A stretch of 36,006 nucleotides of DNA from a bacterium (lineage in GTDB: Bacteria > Spirochaetota > Spirochaetia > JABEVK01), in contig JAJXVP010000011.1 of NCBI GenBank assembly GCA_021782055.1, forward strand, positions 1 through 36,006, written 5' to 3'. A program made the translations under genes and the position numbers. Positions 15,342 to 24,540 of the stretch are shown piece after piece; position 1 is the first letter of the stretch; each line of letters opens with the position of its first letter. Under the pieces are notes generated by a model. The model saw only the letters and a program-made list of their open reading frames with translations, was not told where the DNA came from and ran no database searches.

Positions 15342-17501
15342 TCAACTCTTACTTTTCCAGGGGACGGACAAATGCGATACAGCATACCGTTGAGTTTGAT
15401 TTGCGGTAGCTTCCTTCCTAGCGCGGTAGCGAGCCACACTTTGGTGCCAAACCACCGAGGACGCCATGAAAGACCTTAAATCCTTGACATACGACAGAAC
15501 CTGCTGGCGATGTTCTTGGCTCAAGTCAAAATCGTCAAATAGAACGGGGAGTTTTGTCGCTTGGATTTCTTCAAATTGGTGTAGGCGTGCTGTGATCAAA
15601 GCATTTAACGAGTCCATGGCCGTTTGCACCGGAACCTCAAGGAAGTTGCTAAGAACGACAACCCAGTTTAACAAGCTTTTTTCTTCTTCCAGTTCTTTTT
15701 TGTACGAAAAAAGATCATTCACCATAACGGCGTGGTCCATCGCACAATCACACAGTTCGCGCATCCCTAGACTTTGATAGAACTCCGTGGGAACTCCTTG
15801 GCCAAAGTCTGCTAACCACGGAAAAATGATAATAAAATAGGCTCCGCCCGTGATGCGCCGCATTTCCATGTAGTCAACGGGGTCAGGGATGCGCCCCAGC
15901 CTTTGCTGGTCCAGCTCCCAAAGCCAACTTTGGTACATTCCTTCAATTCCTTGACGAAAGTCCTCAAGTGTCTTGGTGGGTAAATAGGAACTGGCCTTCT
16001 GCCAAAGATCACTTAAACCTCGTTCAACGGGATTCAAGGGGATTAAAGAGGCCCCCTCCTGTTTCATAAGACCAGAGAGGCGTTCGACAAAAACCCGAGC
16101 TCCAGACGCATCATTTCTCAGGAGGTAAAGTTGGCAAAAATAATCGTCCGAGAACGTTCCTAGCACCGTAAAGCAAGTATCCAGGAGCAATCGTTCCAAC
16201 GCTGAAGTCGGGTGATACGTCGCACAAAAGCGCGCTATATCCGCCGCACAAAAATCCGCGGGTTTCCAAACCGGTTCTCCCAGGTGTTCAGGAAGGGAGT
16301 CAAAGAACCCCATTTGCTGGGCCCAAGCCAAAGACTCGGTTCTCAACTTTTCTAAATGAGGACTAAAGGACACCTCCTGTGGCATTTCTACGGTAGGAAG
16401 ATGGAACGGCTGAACCTTTTGTAGCCAAGGGCTTTTAAATGTTTTGAAACGTTGCAGTCCTAAGGTTGCAGGGGAAGGCAACCACGCCTTCTTGGGTTGA
16501 CCCGTTTGACCGGCTTGACCATACCGGCTGGTCTTAACGTGCCATTCATGGGCTCCCGACTGCCAATCCTGCAAGCCTTTAACAAACGAGAGAACGGCCC
16601 TTTGTTCGTCCTCGGTCACGTTATACTTGAGGAACACCTCGGGGAGTTCGGTGATAACTGCATGCTCGAACTGTTGCAGGCGTGAGGTCAAAAGCTCATT
16701 CACCAACGACATCGCTTGCTCTGCCGGGACCTTGAGGAAGCGCTCAAAGACCAACACAGCGTTGGTGACTTCTCCTTGCACGAGAACTTCGCGATGGTAC
16801 GAAAAAATATCATTGCGGAGGTGGACGGCGTCAGCAAAACAATACCGGAGACTTTGAAGGGTTCGAGAGGCCATCACTCGTTCGGGAACGTTCGTCGGCA
16901 AGGTATGTTCCACCAGGTCAGCGGACCAAAGCGCAGCGCCTACCTGGCGACGCATCGCGATGTACTCAGCAGGATTGGCCACGCGATGGGCTTGCCTGTT
17001 GTCAAATTCCCACAAAAAAGCGTCAAGTAAGCGCTTGGTATCTTCAACGATTCGGCGTCTCCAGGCGAGGGGCTTAACGATGGCCGTTCTGAGCCATAAA
17101 TTCTGGAGAGCCTTTAGGGTGGGAGAATCGGCGGGGCTGGTGAATTCAAGGTCCAGGGGCAGGGAGCCTACAATACCTTTTAAGTATTCGCGAGCCTCAG
17201 CTCGCGTAGCCGGTGTCGGTTCAGGAAACCTCTTAATAAAATAGTCATCCACATAAAACGCCCAGACATTCCAGTCGGTCATTAGCTCAAGTTCTGTCAC
17301 TGACGCTTCTGGGTGGATCCTTGAACAAAAATCCGCATAATCGTGCCTGTCGAAGCTCTTTTCTTCCCAGACGCTAAAGTCGTTGGGTTCGGCAGAAAGA
17401 ATTCCGACTTCGAAGGCCCAGGCTTTAGCGTGGGTTCGCGCGGTCGCACAGTGGGGATTTTTCCTTGCGGGCCAAGGAACGTAAAAATCAGGTAACTTCA
17501 T
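15342..17501 (-). CDS. geoA: Geosmin synthase (two-domain terpene cyclase)
   Basis: A 719-residue bifunctional sesquiterpene cyclase, about the usual length of geosmin synthases. The N-terminal domain converts farnesyl diphosphate to germacradienol and the C-terminal domain is needed for geosmin formation (family knowledge). The N-domain carries metal motif DDYF (85-88) and NSE motif NDIFSYHRE (230-238). The C-domain carries DDYF (452-455) and NDLFSYKKE (595-603). Stretches such as LPDFYVPWPARKNPH, QDWQSGAHEWH and DPVDYMEMRR parallel the Streptomyces coelicolor enzyme as I recall it. A Gln/Gly/Lys/Pro-rich interdomain linker (~328-372) could hold an encapsulation signal. There is no Shine-Dalgarno sequence before the ATG, while AT-rich -10-like boxes end 3-10 nt upstream, so the mRNA may be leaderless. 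It is the first gene of an operon with the encapsulin. Confidence 0.92.
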   Translation of the reverse strand: MKLPDFYVPWPARKNPHCATARTHAKAWAFEVGILSAEPNDFSVWEEKSFDRHDYADFCSRIHPEASVTELELMTDWNVWAFYVDDYFIKRFPEPTPATRAEAREYLKGIVGSLPLDLEFTSPADSPTLKALQNLWLRTAIVKPLAWRRRIVEDTKRLLDAFLWEFDNRQAHRVANPAEYIAMRRQVGAALWSADLVEHTLPTNVPERVMASRTLQSLRYCFADAVHLRNDIFSYHREVLVQGEVTNAVLVFERFLKVPAEQAMSLVNELLTSRLQQFEHAVITELPEVFLKYNVTEDEQRAVLSFVKGLQDWQSGAHEWHVKTSRYGQAGQTGQPKKAWLPSPATLGLQRFKTFKSPWLQKVQPFHLPTVEMPQEVSFSPHLEKLRTESLAWAQQMGFFDSLPEHLGEPVWKPADFCAADIARFCATYHPTSALERLLLDTCFTVLGTFSDDYFCQLYLLRNDASGARVFVERLSGLMKQEGASLIPLNPVERGLSDLWQKASSYLPTKTLEDFRQGIEGMYQSWLWELDQQRLGRIPDPVDYMEMRRITGGAYFIIIFPWLADFGQGVPTEFYQSLGMRELCDCAMDHAVMVNDLFSYKKELEEEKSLLNWVVVLSNFLEVPVQTAMDSLNALITARLHQFEEIQATKLPVLFDDFDLSQEHRQQVLSYVKDLRSFMASSVVWHQSVARYRARKEATANQTQRYAVSHLSVPWKSKS

Positions 17502-17504
17502 CTA

Positions 17505-17517
17505 TTTATACTTATTA
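17505..17517 (-). promoter_or_regulatory. Candidate -10 region of the geosmin synthase-encapsulin operon
   Basis: On the minus strand TAATAAGTATAAA occupies 17517-17505, ending 3 nt before the geoA ATG. Either TAATAA or TATAAA could serve as -10, and a TTGACA lies further upstream at a non-ideal distance. The 101-bp gap to the divergent kinase gene must hold both promoters. Confidence 0.35.
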
Positions 17518-17567
17518 GCAAGACTAGGTTATGAATTCCTGGTTGTCAAATCGAATCTTCAAAAGGA

Positions 17568-17595
17568 TTGAAAACTAAAGATTTTAGAGTATACT
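17568..17595 (+). promoter_or_regulatory. Promoter of the hybrid kinase-cyclase operon, probably leaderless
   Basis: TTGAAA (17568-17573) and TATACT (17590-17595) are separated by 16 nt and match sigma-70 consensus well. The ATG begins only 8 nt after the -10 box and has no Shine-Dalgarno sequence, so the transcript would begin at or next to the start codon. An inverted repeat TTCAA-N5-TTGAA (17558-17572) overlaps the -35 box and could be an operator. Confidence 0.6.
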
Positions 17596-17602
17596 ACCGC
17601 CT

Positions 17603-20191
17603 ATGAGCCAAGAACAGACACTGGACCAGTTAGAACAGGCCCGAAGGCTGGCGTTTTCTCGAGCGTTAACGAAGTATTTGCTTCCTGTCTCGTTGGCCAA
17701 CTTTGTGATTACCCTCGTTTTTTGGTTGATCTTTCCCGCCTATTCGCAATTCATCATTTATGGGTTAGCGCTTTTACCGATTGCGGGCTTAGCCTTACTT
17801 CTTGAGGTTTTTATCCAAAAGGCGTGGTTAGACCAGTGGACCGTTTTACTCTCAGTTTACTTGGCTGTGGTCAGCTCCACGCTTTCTATCGTCATCCCCG
17901 AAATCCAGATTGCGGCCATGCTCACCATTCCCTTGATTTACACAGCGTTGGGCAGCCTCTTGAAAAAGCGCAACATTCTGCACCTGATGTTGATCATTGC
18001 CGGAGGAACGATTCTCACGGTTCTGAACCAGAGGGGATTGCTTCCGTTCCATTTCACCCAGCTCCCCCCGACCCTTAGCCTGCTGTTAACCCTTGTGATT
18101 GTGCTGTTTGCTATCGTCATTGTCGGTGTTTACTACATGCATTTTTTAAGGGACCAAGATCGGCTTTTTCGCAACCTTCAAAAAGCCCAGGTGGAAAGTG
18201 ACCTTGCCAAACAGGACGCTGAGGCCGCCAGCAACGCCAAAACCACTTTTCTGGCGACGATGAGCCACGAAATCCGGACACCGATGAACGGTGTCATCGG
18301 CATGACCATGCTTCTGCTCGATACCGATTTAACCCCCGCCCAAAGGGAGTACGCCTTAACCATACGCAACAGTGGCGAAGCCCTCTTGTCCATCATCAAT
18401 GACATCCTAGATTTCTCAAAAATTGAATCGGGTAAGGTTGAGCTGGAGTTGCGTCCCTTCCCGTTGCGTGAGGCTCTAGAAGAAGCGATCAGTTTGTTGG
18501 CGAGCAAGGCTGCTGAAAAATCCATAGAATTAACCTGTCTCATCGAAGAGGGGGTTCCCCGTGCCATTCTTAACGACGAGGGACGTCTTAGGCAAATCCT
18601 TTTGAATCTCTTGGGCAACAGTCTCAAGTTTACCGAGAAAGGTTTCATCTCTGTTCACGTCAGTGTTCAGGACTACACAAACGAGGCCGGCTACACCTTA
18701 AAATTCTCTGTCAAAGACACGGGCATTGGAATCCCTCCCGAAAGAATCCCCCTTCTTTTTCAATCGTTTAGGCAAGCCGATAGCTCGATCAGCCGACGCT
18801 TTGGCGGTACAGGCCTGGGGCTGGCTATTAGTCAACGGCTGACCGAAATTCTCGGGGGAAAGATCTGGGTGGAAAGCACAGGTATACCAGGCGAGGGCAG
18901 CGATTTCATCTTCACCATTCAAACGCAAAGTTCCTCTATGCCCACCCGAGAGTTCCTTCAGCATGCCCATATCAACCTCAAAGGCAAAAAAGTTTTGGTG
19001 GTTGACGACCGAGAAACCAATCTCAAAGTTTTAGAACAACAGTTTACCTCTTGGGGAATGAAGCCCCACCTTTTTAACAATCCTCTCGTTGCCTACGAAA
19101 ACGTCGTTAACGGAGAAGCCTATGACATAGGGTTTGTCGATTATGATATGCCCGAGCTGAATGGCATTGAGCTTTGCCATAAAATCCAAAGTCTTTCCGC
19201 TTCGCCCCCGTTTCCCTTAGTTCTTTTAAGCTCCAGCAATCCCGAAGCTGTTCCCGATTGGGATCCTCAACTCCGCTTTCTTTTGAAACCCGTGAGATCG
19301 TCTCAGCTTTACAATTCGGTCATTGATATCTTTGCCCTTGCCAAGCCCGAAGCGCGTCAACACTCCGGCGAGTCCGCCGTCTTTGATAGTACCATGGCCA
19401 GCCGCCTGCCTCTAAGGATTCTTCTGGCCGAGGACAATCCCACCAATAAAAAGCTGGCACTCCTTACCCTCGAGCGACTCGGCTATTTAGCCGACTCTGC
19501 GGGAAACGGCATCGAAGTTCTTCAGGCTTTGGAACGTCAACCGTACGACCTGATTTTGATGGATATGCAAATGCCCGAAATGGATGGTCTAGAAGCCACG
19601 CGCCAAATTTGCCAAAAATGGAGCCTTGATGAACGCCCACGCATTGTGGCGATGACGGCCAACGCCTCCAAAAGTGATTTTGAAGCTTGCATGGCCGCCG
19701 GCATGAACGATTTTATCGCCAAACCTATCCGGCTTCAAGAATTGATTGACGCCTTAAATAAGTGTTCCCCCACAACTCTCGTCCCCAATGCAACTGGCGA
19801 TGAAACAGAGACCACCGAAAACCCTGCCAATGTTACAATTTTCAACCCCCAGGTTTTAGATAAATTGAAAGACCTGATTGGTGATAAGCCCGAAAACTTA
19901 CTGGTTCTTGTTGATAGTTTTGTTACAGAAACACCTAAACTTTTAAAGGACTTAGCTAAAGCCGTCCAAGAACGAAATCAGGAGCTTTTTCAAAGATCCG
20001 CCCACACCCTCAAGTCGACAGCCAGAGACTTTGGAGCGTTGGAACTATCCGCTCTAGGACAAACGATGGAAGAGGATGCTAAACAAGCCCGCTTTGAGAA
20101 CTCGACCGCTTTGTTGCAACAAGCCCAGAAAAGTTTTGACACCGCCCAAGCCCTGCTCCTAAACTATATCCAAGGAGCTACCCATGTCTAA
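17603..20191 (+). CDS. Hybrid sensor histidine kinase (TM-HisKA-HATPase-REC-REC-Hpt)
   Basis: An 862-residue BarA-like tripartite kinase. Residues ~25-183 contain about six hydrophobic membrane segments with no large periplasmic loop. HisKA follows with phospho-acceptor His222 ([11 protein letters not shown]). HATPase_c shows N339, DTGIGIP (372-378) and [10 protein letters not shown] (401-410). Receiver 1 (~462-580) has Asp513 in FVDYDMP. Receiver 2 (~603-720) has Asp654 in [11 protein letters not shown] and Lys707. The Hpt domain at the C-terminus has His801 (SAHTLKS). Phosphate can thus relay H-D-H within the protein and on to the receiver of the next gene, which overlaps this one by 8 bp. 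It is therefore the likely activator or repressor of that cyclase. It is divergent from geoA, sharing a 101-bp intergenic region. The sensed signal is unknown. Confidence 0.93.
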   Translation: MSQEQTLDQLEQARRLAFSRALTKYLLPVSLANFVITLVFWLIFPAYSQFIIYGLALLPIAGLALLLEVFIQKAWLDQWTVLLSVYLAVVSSTLSIVIPEIQIAAMLTIPLIYTALGSLLKKRNILHLMLIIAGGTILTVLNQRGLLPFHFTQLPPTLSLLLTLVIVLFAIVIVGVYYMHFLRDQDRLFRNLQKAQVESDLAKQDAEAASNAKTTFLATMSHEIRTPMNGVIGMTMLLLDTDLTPAQREYALTIRNSGEALLSIINDILDFSKIESGKVELELRPFPLREALEEAISLLASKAAEKSIELTCLIEEGVPRAILNDEGRLRQILLNLLGNSLKFTEKGFISVHVSVQDYTNEAGYTLKFSVKDTGIGIPPERIPLLFQSFRQADSSISRRFGGTGLGLAISQRLTEILGGKIWVESTGIPGEGSDFIFTIQTQSSSMPTREFLQHAHINLKGKKVLVVDDRETNLKVLEQQFTSWGMKPHLFNNPLVAYENVVNGEAYDIGFVDYDMPELNGIELCHKIQSLSASPPFPLVLLSSSNPEAVPDWDPQLRFLLKPVRSSQLYNSVIDIFALAKPEARQHSGESAVFDSTMASRLPLRILLAEDNPTNKKLALLTLERLGYLADSAGNGIEVLQALERQPYDLILMDMQMPEMDGLEATRQICQKWSLDERPRIVAMTANASKSDFEACMAAGMNDFIAKPIRLQELIDALNKCSPTTLVPNATGDETETTENPANVTIFNPQVLDKLKDLIGDKPENLLVLVDSFVTETPKLLKDLAKAVQERNQELFQRSAHTLKSTARDFGALELSALGQTMEEDAKQARFENSTALLQQAQKSFDTAQALLLNYIQGATHV

Positions 20192-21245
20192 CGAGCGGGG
20201 ACACATTCTCGTTGTTGATGATTTTCTCCCTAACCGTTTAAAAATGTCGCTAAGCTTAACCCAGCAGGGTCACACCGTTGAGATTGCTGAATGTGGTACC
20301 AAAGCTCTCGAAATGCTGGTTCGTGGAGCCTTTGACATCGTTCTGTTAGATATCGTGATGCCCGAAATGGATGGGTACGAGGTTTTGCGGCGCATGAAAG
20401 CGGATGCCAACTTGCGCAATATCCCTGTCATTTTAGTTTCGGCTCATGACGAGATTGAGAAAATCGTCCAAGGCATCGAGATGGGTGCTGAAGATTACTT
20501 ACCTAAATCGTTCGACCCTGTACTTTTGAAAGCTCGTATTGGGGCGTGCCTTGAGAAAAAAGGCCTTCGTGATCAAGAACAACTTTATTTACGACAAATC
20601 CAACTCGAAAGGGAAAAGTCAGAGCGGCTCTTGCGCAATATTTTGCCCGACTCGATTGCGGACCGCCTCAAAGAAGCCGAAAACATCATTGCCGACAATG
20701 TCGAAGATGTCAGCGTCATGTTTATTGATATTGTTGACTCGGTGCCTCTTTCAGCTCACATGCCCGCTGTTGACCTGGTTCAAATGCTGAATCAAATCTT
20801 TTCGAGTTTTGATTCCTTAGCTGAAAAGTACCACCTTGAAAAAATCAAAACGAGCGGGGATTCCTACATGGTTGTCGGAGGTTTACCCCTCGCCCAGGAA
20901 GGACATTTAGAGGCCGTGGCCAACATGGCCTTAGACATTATCCAGGAATCCCACCAATTTGCGCGCTACGACGGAAGCCCTATGCAGTTTCGCATCGGAA
21001 TCAACTGCGGGCCGGTCATTGCGGGCGTGATAGGAACCAAAAAGTTCGCCTACGATCTGTGGGGCGAAACGGTCAACGTGGCCAGCCGCATGGAATCCCT
21101 TAGTCTGCCCCACTCGATCCAGGTTACCCAAGAGGTGTATGACCGCCTCAACCACCACTACCTTTTAGAACCTCGAGGTACCATTGACGTCAAGGGCAAA
21201 GGAAACATGCCCACCTTTTTGCTCAAGGGCAAAAGAAATCCGTAA
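20184..21245 (+). CDS. Response regulator fused to class III adenylyl cyclase
   Basis: A 353-residue output protein. The receiver domain (residues 7-125) has Asp12/Asp13, phospho-acceptor Asp56 ([11 protein letters not shown]) and Lys108. A helical linker with the cyclase-transducer-like [13 protein letters not shown] (151-163) precedes the cyclase domain (~172-350). Metal-binding Asp182 and Asp226, the EKIKT lysines, Asp291 (YDLWGET), Asn298 and Arg302 are all present, which predicts active cAMP synthesis rather than cGMP. The ATG lies within the end of the upstream kinase gene (8-bp overlap) after CAAGGAG, so the pair is translationally coupled. It should be phosphorylated by the upstream Hpt domain. 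Its cyclase domain resembles that of the 1531-residue cyclase at 3.4-8.0 kb. Confidence 0.93.
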   Translation: MSNERGHILVVDDFLPNRLKMSLSLTQQGHTVEIAECGTKALEMLVRGAFDIVLLDIVMPEMDGYEVLRRMKADANLRNIPVILVSAHDEIEKIVQGIEMGAEDYLPKSFDPVLLKARIGACLEKKGLRDQEQLYLRQIQLEREKSERLLRNILPDSIADRLKEAENIIADNVEDVSVMFIDIVDSVPLSAHMPAVDLVQMLNQIFSSFDSLAEKYHLEKIKTSGDSYMVVGGLPLAQEGHLEAVANMALDIIQESHQFARYDGSPMQFRIGINCGPVIAGVIGTKKFAYDLWGETVNVASRMESLSLPHSIQVTQEVYDRLNHHYLLEPRGTIDVKGKGNMPTFLLKGKRNP

Positions 21246-21246
21246 G

Positions 21247-21278
21247 CCCAAACCTGTTAAATATTTAACAGGTTTGGG
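21247..21278. terminator. Perfect 32-bp palindrome after the cyclase gene
   Basis: The two 16-nt halves, CCCAAACCTGTTAAAT (21247-21262) and its exact reverse complement (21263-21278), have no spacer, 1 nt after the cyclase stop. It may fold into a strong hairpin at the mRNA 3' end, or bind a dimeric protein. There is no T tract directly after it, but AAAAATT-CGC-AATTTTT and a T run follow at 21303-21320. The remaining interval to 21551 holds no gene I recognise. Confidence 0.65.
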
Positions 21279-21551
21279 TACTGCCGGAAGCGTTCACCCG
21301 TGAAAAATTCGCAATTTTTTTAGCCTAGGGTACACGATTTTACCTTGAAAACGCGTTCCTACCACGCTTGTGACAACAAAAAGCGCTGTAGAAGTCTACA
21401 AGTTTTGACAATTGAGACTGTTTCATGAGGTGAAATAGTCGATAAGCTAAAATGCTTTAACCACGAACCTTAAAAATTTGTGACCTCATTAGAAAAACAA
21501 ACCAATTACAGGTTCTTGAGGTTGTAGTGGTGAGCTTTTTGCAAGTTGCGG

Positions 21552-21583
21552 CTTCAACCTGTTAATTCTTTAACAGCTTGAAG
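21552..21583 (-). terminator. Hairpin overlapping the glgC stop codon
   Basis: CTTCAA-C-CTGTTAA (21552-21565) pairs with TTAACAG-C-TTGAAG (21570-21583) around a TTCT loop, with one C-C mismatch. The glgC stop codon (21570-21572) lies inside the stem. The core AACCTGTTAA is shared with the palindrome at 21247-21278. Confidence 0.5.
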
Positions 21584-22841
21584 AAGCCGGAAAGATCGTC
21601 ATTCCGCTTTTTACCGTGTTCGACAGGAAATCTGCTTCGACCACGCCCGAGAGAATACGGCAGTTTCTTTCGATGGTCGTTCCAGGGGGGATGTGTGTCG
21701 CTTTTCCAACGACATTAAGACCGGTGTGAAGGATGTGGGGTACCTCTCGGTTTTCTGGAGAGTCGCTTCCACACCCAATCCGGCACGAGGCACCGACGAC
21801 AACTTCTTTATCGAGAATGGTCCGGTCCAAGAGACTTCCCCGTTCAACGACGGTCCGGTCAAAAATGATGGAGTTTCTCACGATGGCGCCTTCCTCTACA
21901 ACGACGTTGGGCGAAAGCACTGAGTTCTCGACAGTCCCGTGGATCAAGCAACCTCCTGAGACGATACTGCGAACGACAGTTCCGGTTTGGCTGACTTTTG
22001 CCGGAGGGAGCTGATGACTCGTCGTGTGCACTGCAAAACGGTTACTACGGTCGTAAAGATCAAGTGGCGGAGAAGGTTGAAGCAGTTCCATGTTTGCGTG
22101 CCAATATTCCTCGAGAGTCCCAACATCGCGCCAGTATCCGCCATAGGGGTAGGCAAAAGCTCGATCAGTTTCGATGATGCGTGGAATAACGTCCAGACCA
22201 AAATCAATCGCTAGACGCTGACGGCATACCTCTTGCAAAACCTGACGCAAAAAAGAGACGCGAAAGACGTAGACCCCCATCGAGGCTAAATTCGACTTTG
22301 GACGTTCCGGTTTTTCTTCAAAGTCTCGAATTCTGCAGTCTTCATCGATCGAAAGAATCCCGTAATTCTTGGCGGTTTCGTTTTCAACGGGAATCGCGGC
22401 AAGGGTCAGGTCAGCATCAGAGGCTTCGTGGGCCAGAAGCATAGGCCGGTAGTCCATTCCGTAAACATGATCACCACAAAGAACCAGGACATTCTCGGCG
22501 TCCTGCGACGTCAAAAAATCAAAGTTCTGGAAGACCGCTTGCGCCGTTCCGCTAACCCATTTTTTTTGACCGGCGGGATGGGGAGTAAGAATGTCAACAC
22601 TGTTGTCATCCTTGTCAAAGTTCCACGGTCGGCCCACGCCGATGTGCTGACTAATCGTACGGTGAAAATGCTGAGCCAGCACGGCGACGTTTGTTACCCC
22701 AGAGTTGGCACAGTTGCTGAGTGTAAAATCGATAATGCGGTATTGGCCTCCGAAGGGGACAGCGGGCTTGGCCCGATGTTCGGTCAAAATATCGAGTCTG
22801 GTTCCCGCACCGCCTGCCAGAATCATGCCAACGGTCTTCAT
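21570..22841 (-). CDS. glgC: Glucose-1-phosphate adenylyltransferase (ADP-glucose pyrophosphorylase)
   Basis: A 423-residue enzyme that makes ADP-glucose from glucose-1-phosphate and ATP, the committed step of bacterial glycogen synthesis. The N-terminal nucleotidyltransferase domain starts [20 protein letters not shown] and contains [32 protein letters not shown] and DFEEKPERP. The C-terminal part (~290-423) is the left-handed beta-helix with repeated hexapeptides such as [15 protein letters not shown]. The ATG at 22841 is chosen because AGGAG lies just upstream and the family begins here; an in-frame extension to 22901 is unlikely. No other glg gene is in the window. It is divergent from the ATP synthase operon, with about 155 bp between start codons. 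Confidence 0.95.
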   Translation of the reverse strand: MKTVGMILAGGAGTRLDILTEHRAKPAVPFGGQYRIIDFTLSNCANSGVTNVAVLAQHFHRTISQHIGVGRPWNFDKDDNSVDILTPHPAGQKKWVSGTAQAVFQNFDFLTSQDAENVLVLCGDHVYGMDYRPMLLAHEASDADLTLAAIPVENETAKNYGILSIDEDCRIRDFEEKPERPKSNLASMGVYVFRVSFLRQVLQEVCRQRLAIDFGLDVIPRIIETDRAFAYPYGGYWRDVGTLEEYWHANMELLQPSPPLDLYDRSNRFAVHTTSHQLPPAKVSQTGTVVRSIVSGGCLIHGTVENSVLSPNVVVEEGAIVRNSIIFDRTVVERGSLLDRTILDKEVVVGASCRIGCGSDSPENREVPHILHTGLNVVGKATHIPPGTTIERNCRILSGVVEADFLSNTVKSGMTIFPASSSC

Positions 22842-22925
22842 CGGTGATCTCCTGTTTTGGAGCCCTTTTTCACAGTATAACCCGAGAAAAATCCCGGTCA
22901 AGACGAAGGCGAGTGTGACCTAAAT

Positions 22926-22955
22926 TTGACAGACGGCCCGAGGTGGGACGATACT
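22926..22955 (+). promoter_or_regulatory. Candidate promoter of the ATP synthase operon
   Basis: TTGACA (22926-22931) and GATACT (22950-22955) are separated by 18 nt, about 40 bp before the proposed atpB start. The -35 is perfect and the -10 is 4/6. It is the only good promoter-like site upstream of atpB. Confidence 0.45.
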
Positions 22956-22996
22956 ATAAAAAGGCTCGGTTCGAAAGCCTTTCAACGAGGTGGACC

Positions 22997-23788
22997 GTGT
23001 TACTTGTTGGTGGACCTTCTTCCGATGTGTCCTCGACTCTTCTAGAACACATCCTCGACAACACAAAGTGGAACCTCCTCCCTGGACTAGTGCCGTTGCA
23101 ATTGCCCTTCGGCCTGAGCGTACATGTTCTAATGCTACTCTTCGCGGTAGTCCTAATCATCGGAGTGCTGTGGCTTGCTGTTCGCCACCAGTCGTTGAAG
23201 CCCCGAGGTTGGTCCCTAGCTGTGGAAATTGTTGTTGTTTTTGTCAGGGACGAGCTGGTTGTTCCCATCCTAGGTAAAGAACGAGGCCGTCGTTGGCTTC
23301 CCTACTTTTTGACCCTGTTTTTGTTCATCTTCGTTCTTAACGTGCTGGGGCTGGTGCCGTTGTTTCGCTCGGCCACGGGTAATCTTGCGGTCACTTCGGC
23401 ACTCGCGGCTCTGACACTCGTGTTGATTTTGGCGAGCAGTTTCGGACGTCTAGGCGTGGGGGGCTTCTTTCGCAGTTTAGTTCCGTTGGGTATCCCTTTC
23501 GGGGTGGGCCTTTTTGTCGCCGTTCTGGAGTTTGGCGGGCTGTTCTTGAGGGGGGCAGTGCTCAGCCTGCGGTTGTTTGCCAACCTTTTTGCCGGTCACC
23601 TAGCCATTCTTTGTTTTTTGGTGCTGGCGATTGTCGTCAACCCAGCGATGGTGGTTTTTTCGCTGCCGTTTGCGTTGTTCACTTCGCTACTCGAGGTGTT
23701 GATCTCGTTAATTCAAGCGTTGGTATTCACGCTGTTGGGATGTCTGTTTCTCCAGATGGCGAGTTCGTCCCATGAAGTCTCAGCGTGA
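22997..23788 (+). CDS. atpB: ATP synthase F0 subunit a
   Basis: A 263-residue membrane subunit forming the proton half-channels next to the c-ring. Five or six hydrophobic segments are visible. The helix with the essential arginine reads LSLRLFANLFAGH, followed by the usual LLEVLISLIQALVFTLL segment. The GTG at 22997, preceded by GAGGTGG, is preferred to an upstream in-frame start at 22943 because the added N-terminus is not family-like. It is the first gene of the operon, and no atpI precedes it. It is followed 15 nt later by atpE. Confidence 0.93.
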   Translation: MLLVGGPSSDVSSTLLEHILDNTKWNLLPGLVPLQLPFGLSVHVLMLLFAVVLIIGVLWLAVRHQSLKPRGWSLAVEIVVVFVRDELVVPILGKERGRRWLPYFLTLFLFIFVLNVLGLVPLFRSATGNLAVTSALAALTLVLILASSFGRLGVGGFFRSLVPLGIPFGVGLFVAVLEFGGLFLRGAVLSLRLFANLFAGHLAILCFLVLAIVVNPAMVVFSLPFALFTSLLEVLISLIQALVFTLLGCLFLQMASSSHEVSA

Positions 23789-23803
23789 TCAAGGAGGTAG
23801 CTT

Positions 23804-24034
23804 ATGGACACGACGCAATTGGCTCATGCCCTCGCCGTCATCGGGGCCGCTCTCGCGGCAGTGGGGGGCTGTATCGGCATCGGCTTGATCGGTGCCAAAG
23901 CGATGGAAGCCATAGCCCGGCAGCCCGAAGAAAAAAAGGATATTCGGACCAACATGGTACTGATGGCGGCCCTGATTGAGGGGCTGGCCTTTTTTTCGGC
24001 GATTATCGCGCTATTGGTCGTCTTTGGAAAATAG
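23804..24034 (+). CDS. atpE: ATP synthase F0 subunit c
   Basis: A 76-residue hairpin of two transmembrane helices around the polar loop ARQPEEKKDIR. The carboxylate that carries the coupling ion is the Glu in ALIEGLAFFS. Sodium-binding c subunits have Gln in the first helix and Ser/Thr after the Glu. Here these positions are Ile (GIGLIGAKA) and Gly, so proton coupling is inferred. A strong ribosome-binding site (AAGGAGG) precedes the ATG, fitting the high c-subunit copy number. Confidence 0.96.
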   Translation: MDTTQLAHALAVIGAALAAVGGCIGIGLIGAKAMEAIARQPEEKKDIRTNMVLMAALIEGLAFFSAIIALLVVFGK

Positions 24035-24057
24035 GGACCGGTCCCAGGAGAAAAATC

Positions 24058-24540
24058 ATGGATCTTTTTCGTCTCGATCCCGGCCTAGCGATTTGGACGT
24101 GGATCACGTTTGGTCTTCTGTTTTTCATCGTGGCAAAAGTGGTGTTGCCACCGCTTCTTCGCAATCTAGAAGAACGCGAGCGTTTGATAGCTAAATCCGT
24201 TGACGACGCTAGCGTCCTCGAAGAACGCCTGCAAGCCATTGACCGTGAAAAAGAAGAAGTGCTTGCCTCGGCTCGCGCAGAGGGCGAAGACATGCTTCGC
24301 CAAGCGCGCGAAGAGGCCGCATCGTTGCGGCAGAGTTTGCTTGACGAGGCCGTGCGCGAAGTCGAGGCCGTGTCCGCGCAGGGACGAGTCCGAGTCGAAG
24401 AGGAGCGTAGAGCGGCACTTGACGCCTTGCGCGACGAGCTGGCGGACTTTGCTCTTGCCTGCGCTGGCGCCATTGTCGGAACGGCTTTGGTTGGCGACAA
24501 GGAACGCGCGTGGGTGCGAGACCAGGTACGGCATTTATGA
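24058..24540 (+). CDS. atpF: ATP synthase F0 subunit b
   Basis: A 160-residue peripheral stalk subunit. It has one N-terminal membrane helix (IWTWITFGLLFFIVAKVVLP, residues 12-31) followed by a long charged, Ala/Glu/Arg-rich coiled coil. AGGAG lies just before the ATG. The stop overlaps the start of atpH (ATGA). Only one b-type gene is seen, so the stalk should be a homodimer. Confidence 0.94.
   Translation: MDLFRLDPGLAIWTWITFGLLFFIVAKVVLPPLLRNLEERERLIAKSVDDASVLEERLQAIDREKEEVLASARAEGEDMLRQAREEAASLRQSLLDEAVREVEAVSAQGRVRVEEERRAALDALRDELADFALACAGAIVGTALVGDKERAWVRDQVRHL

Noticed and set aside
22842..22901. N-terminal extension of glgC
   Set aside because: The extra residues are not part of the family N-terminus, and AGGAG sits directly before the internal ATG at 22841.
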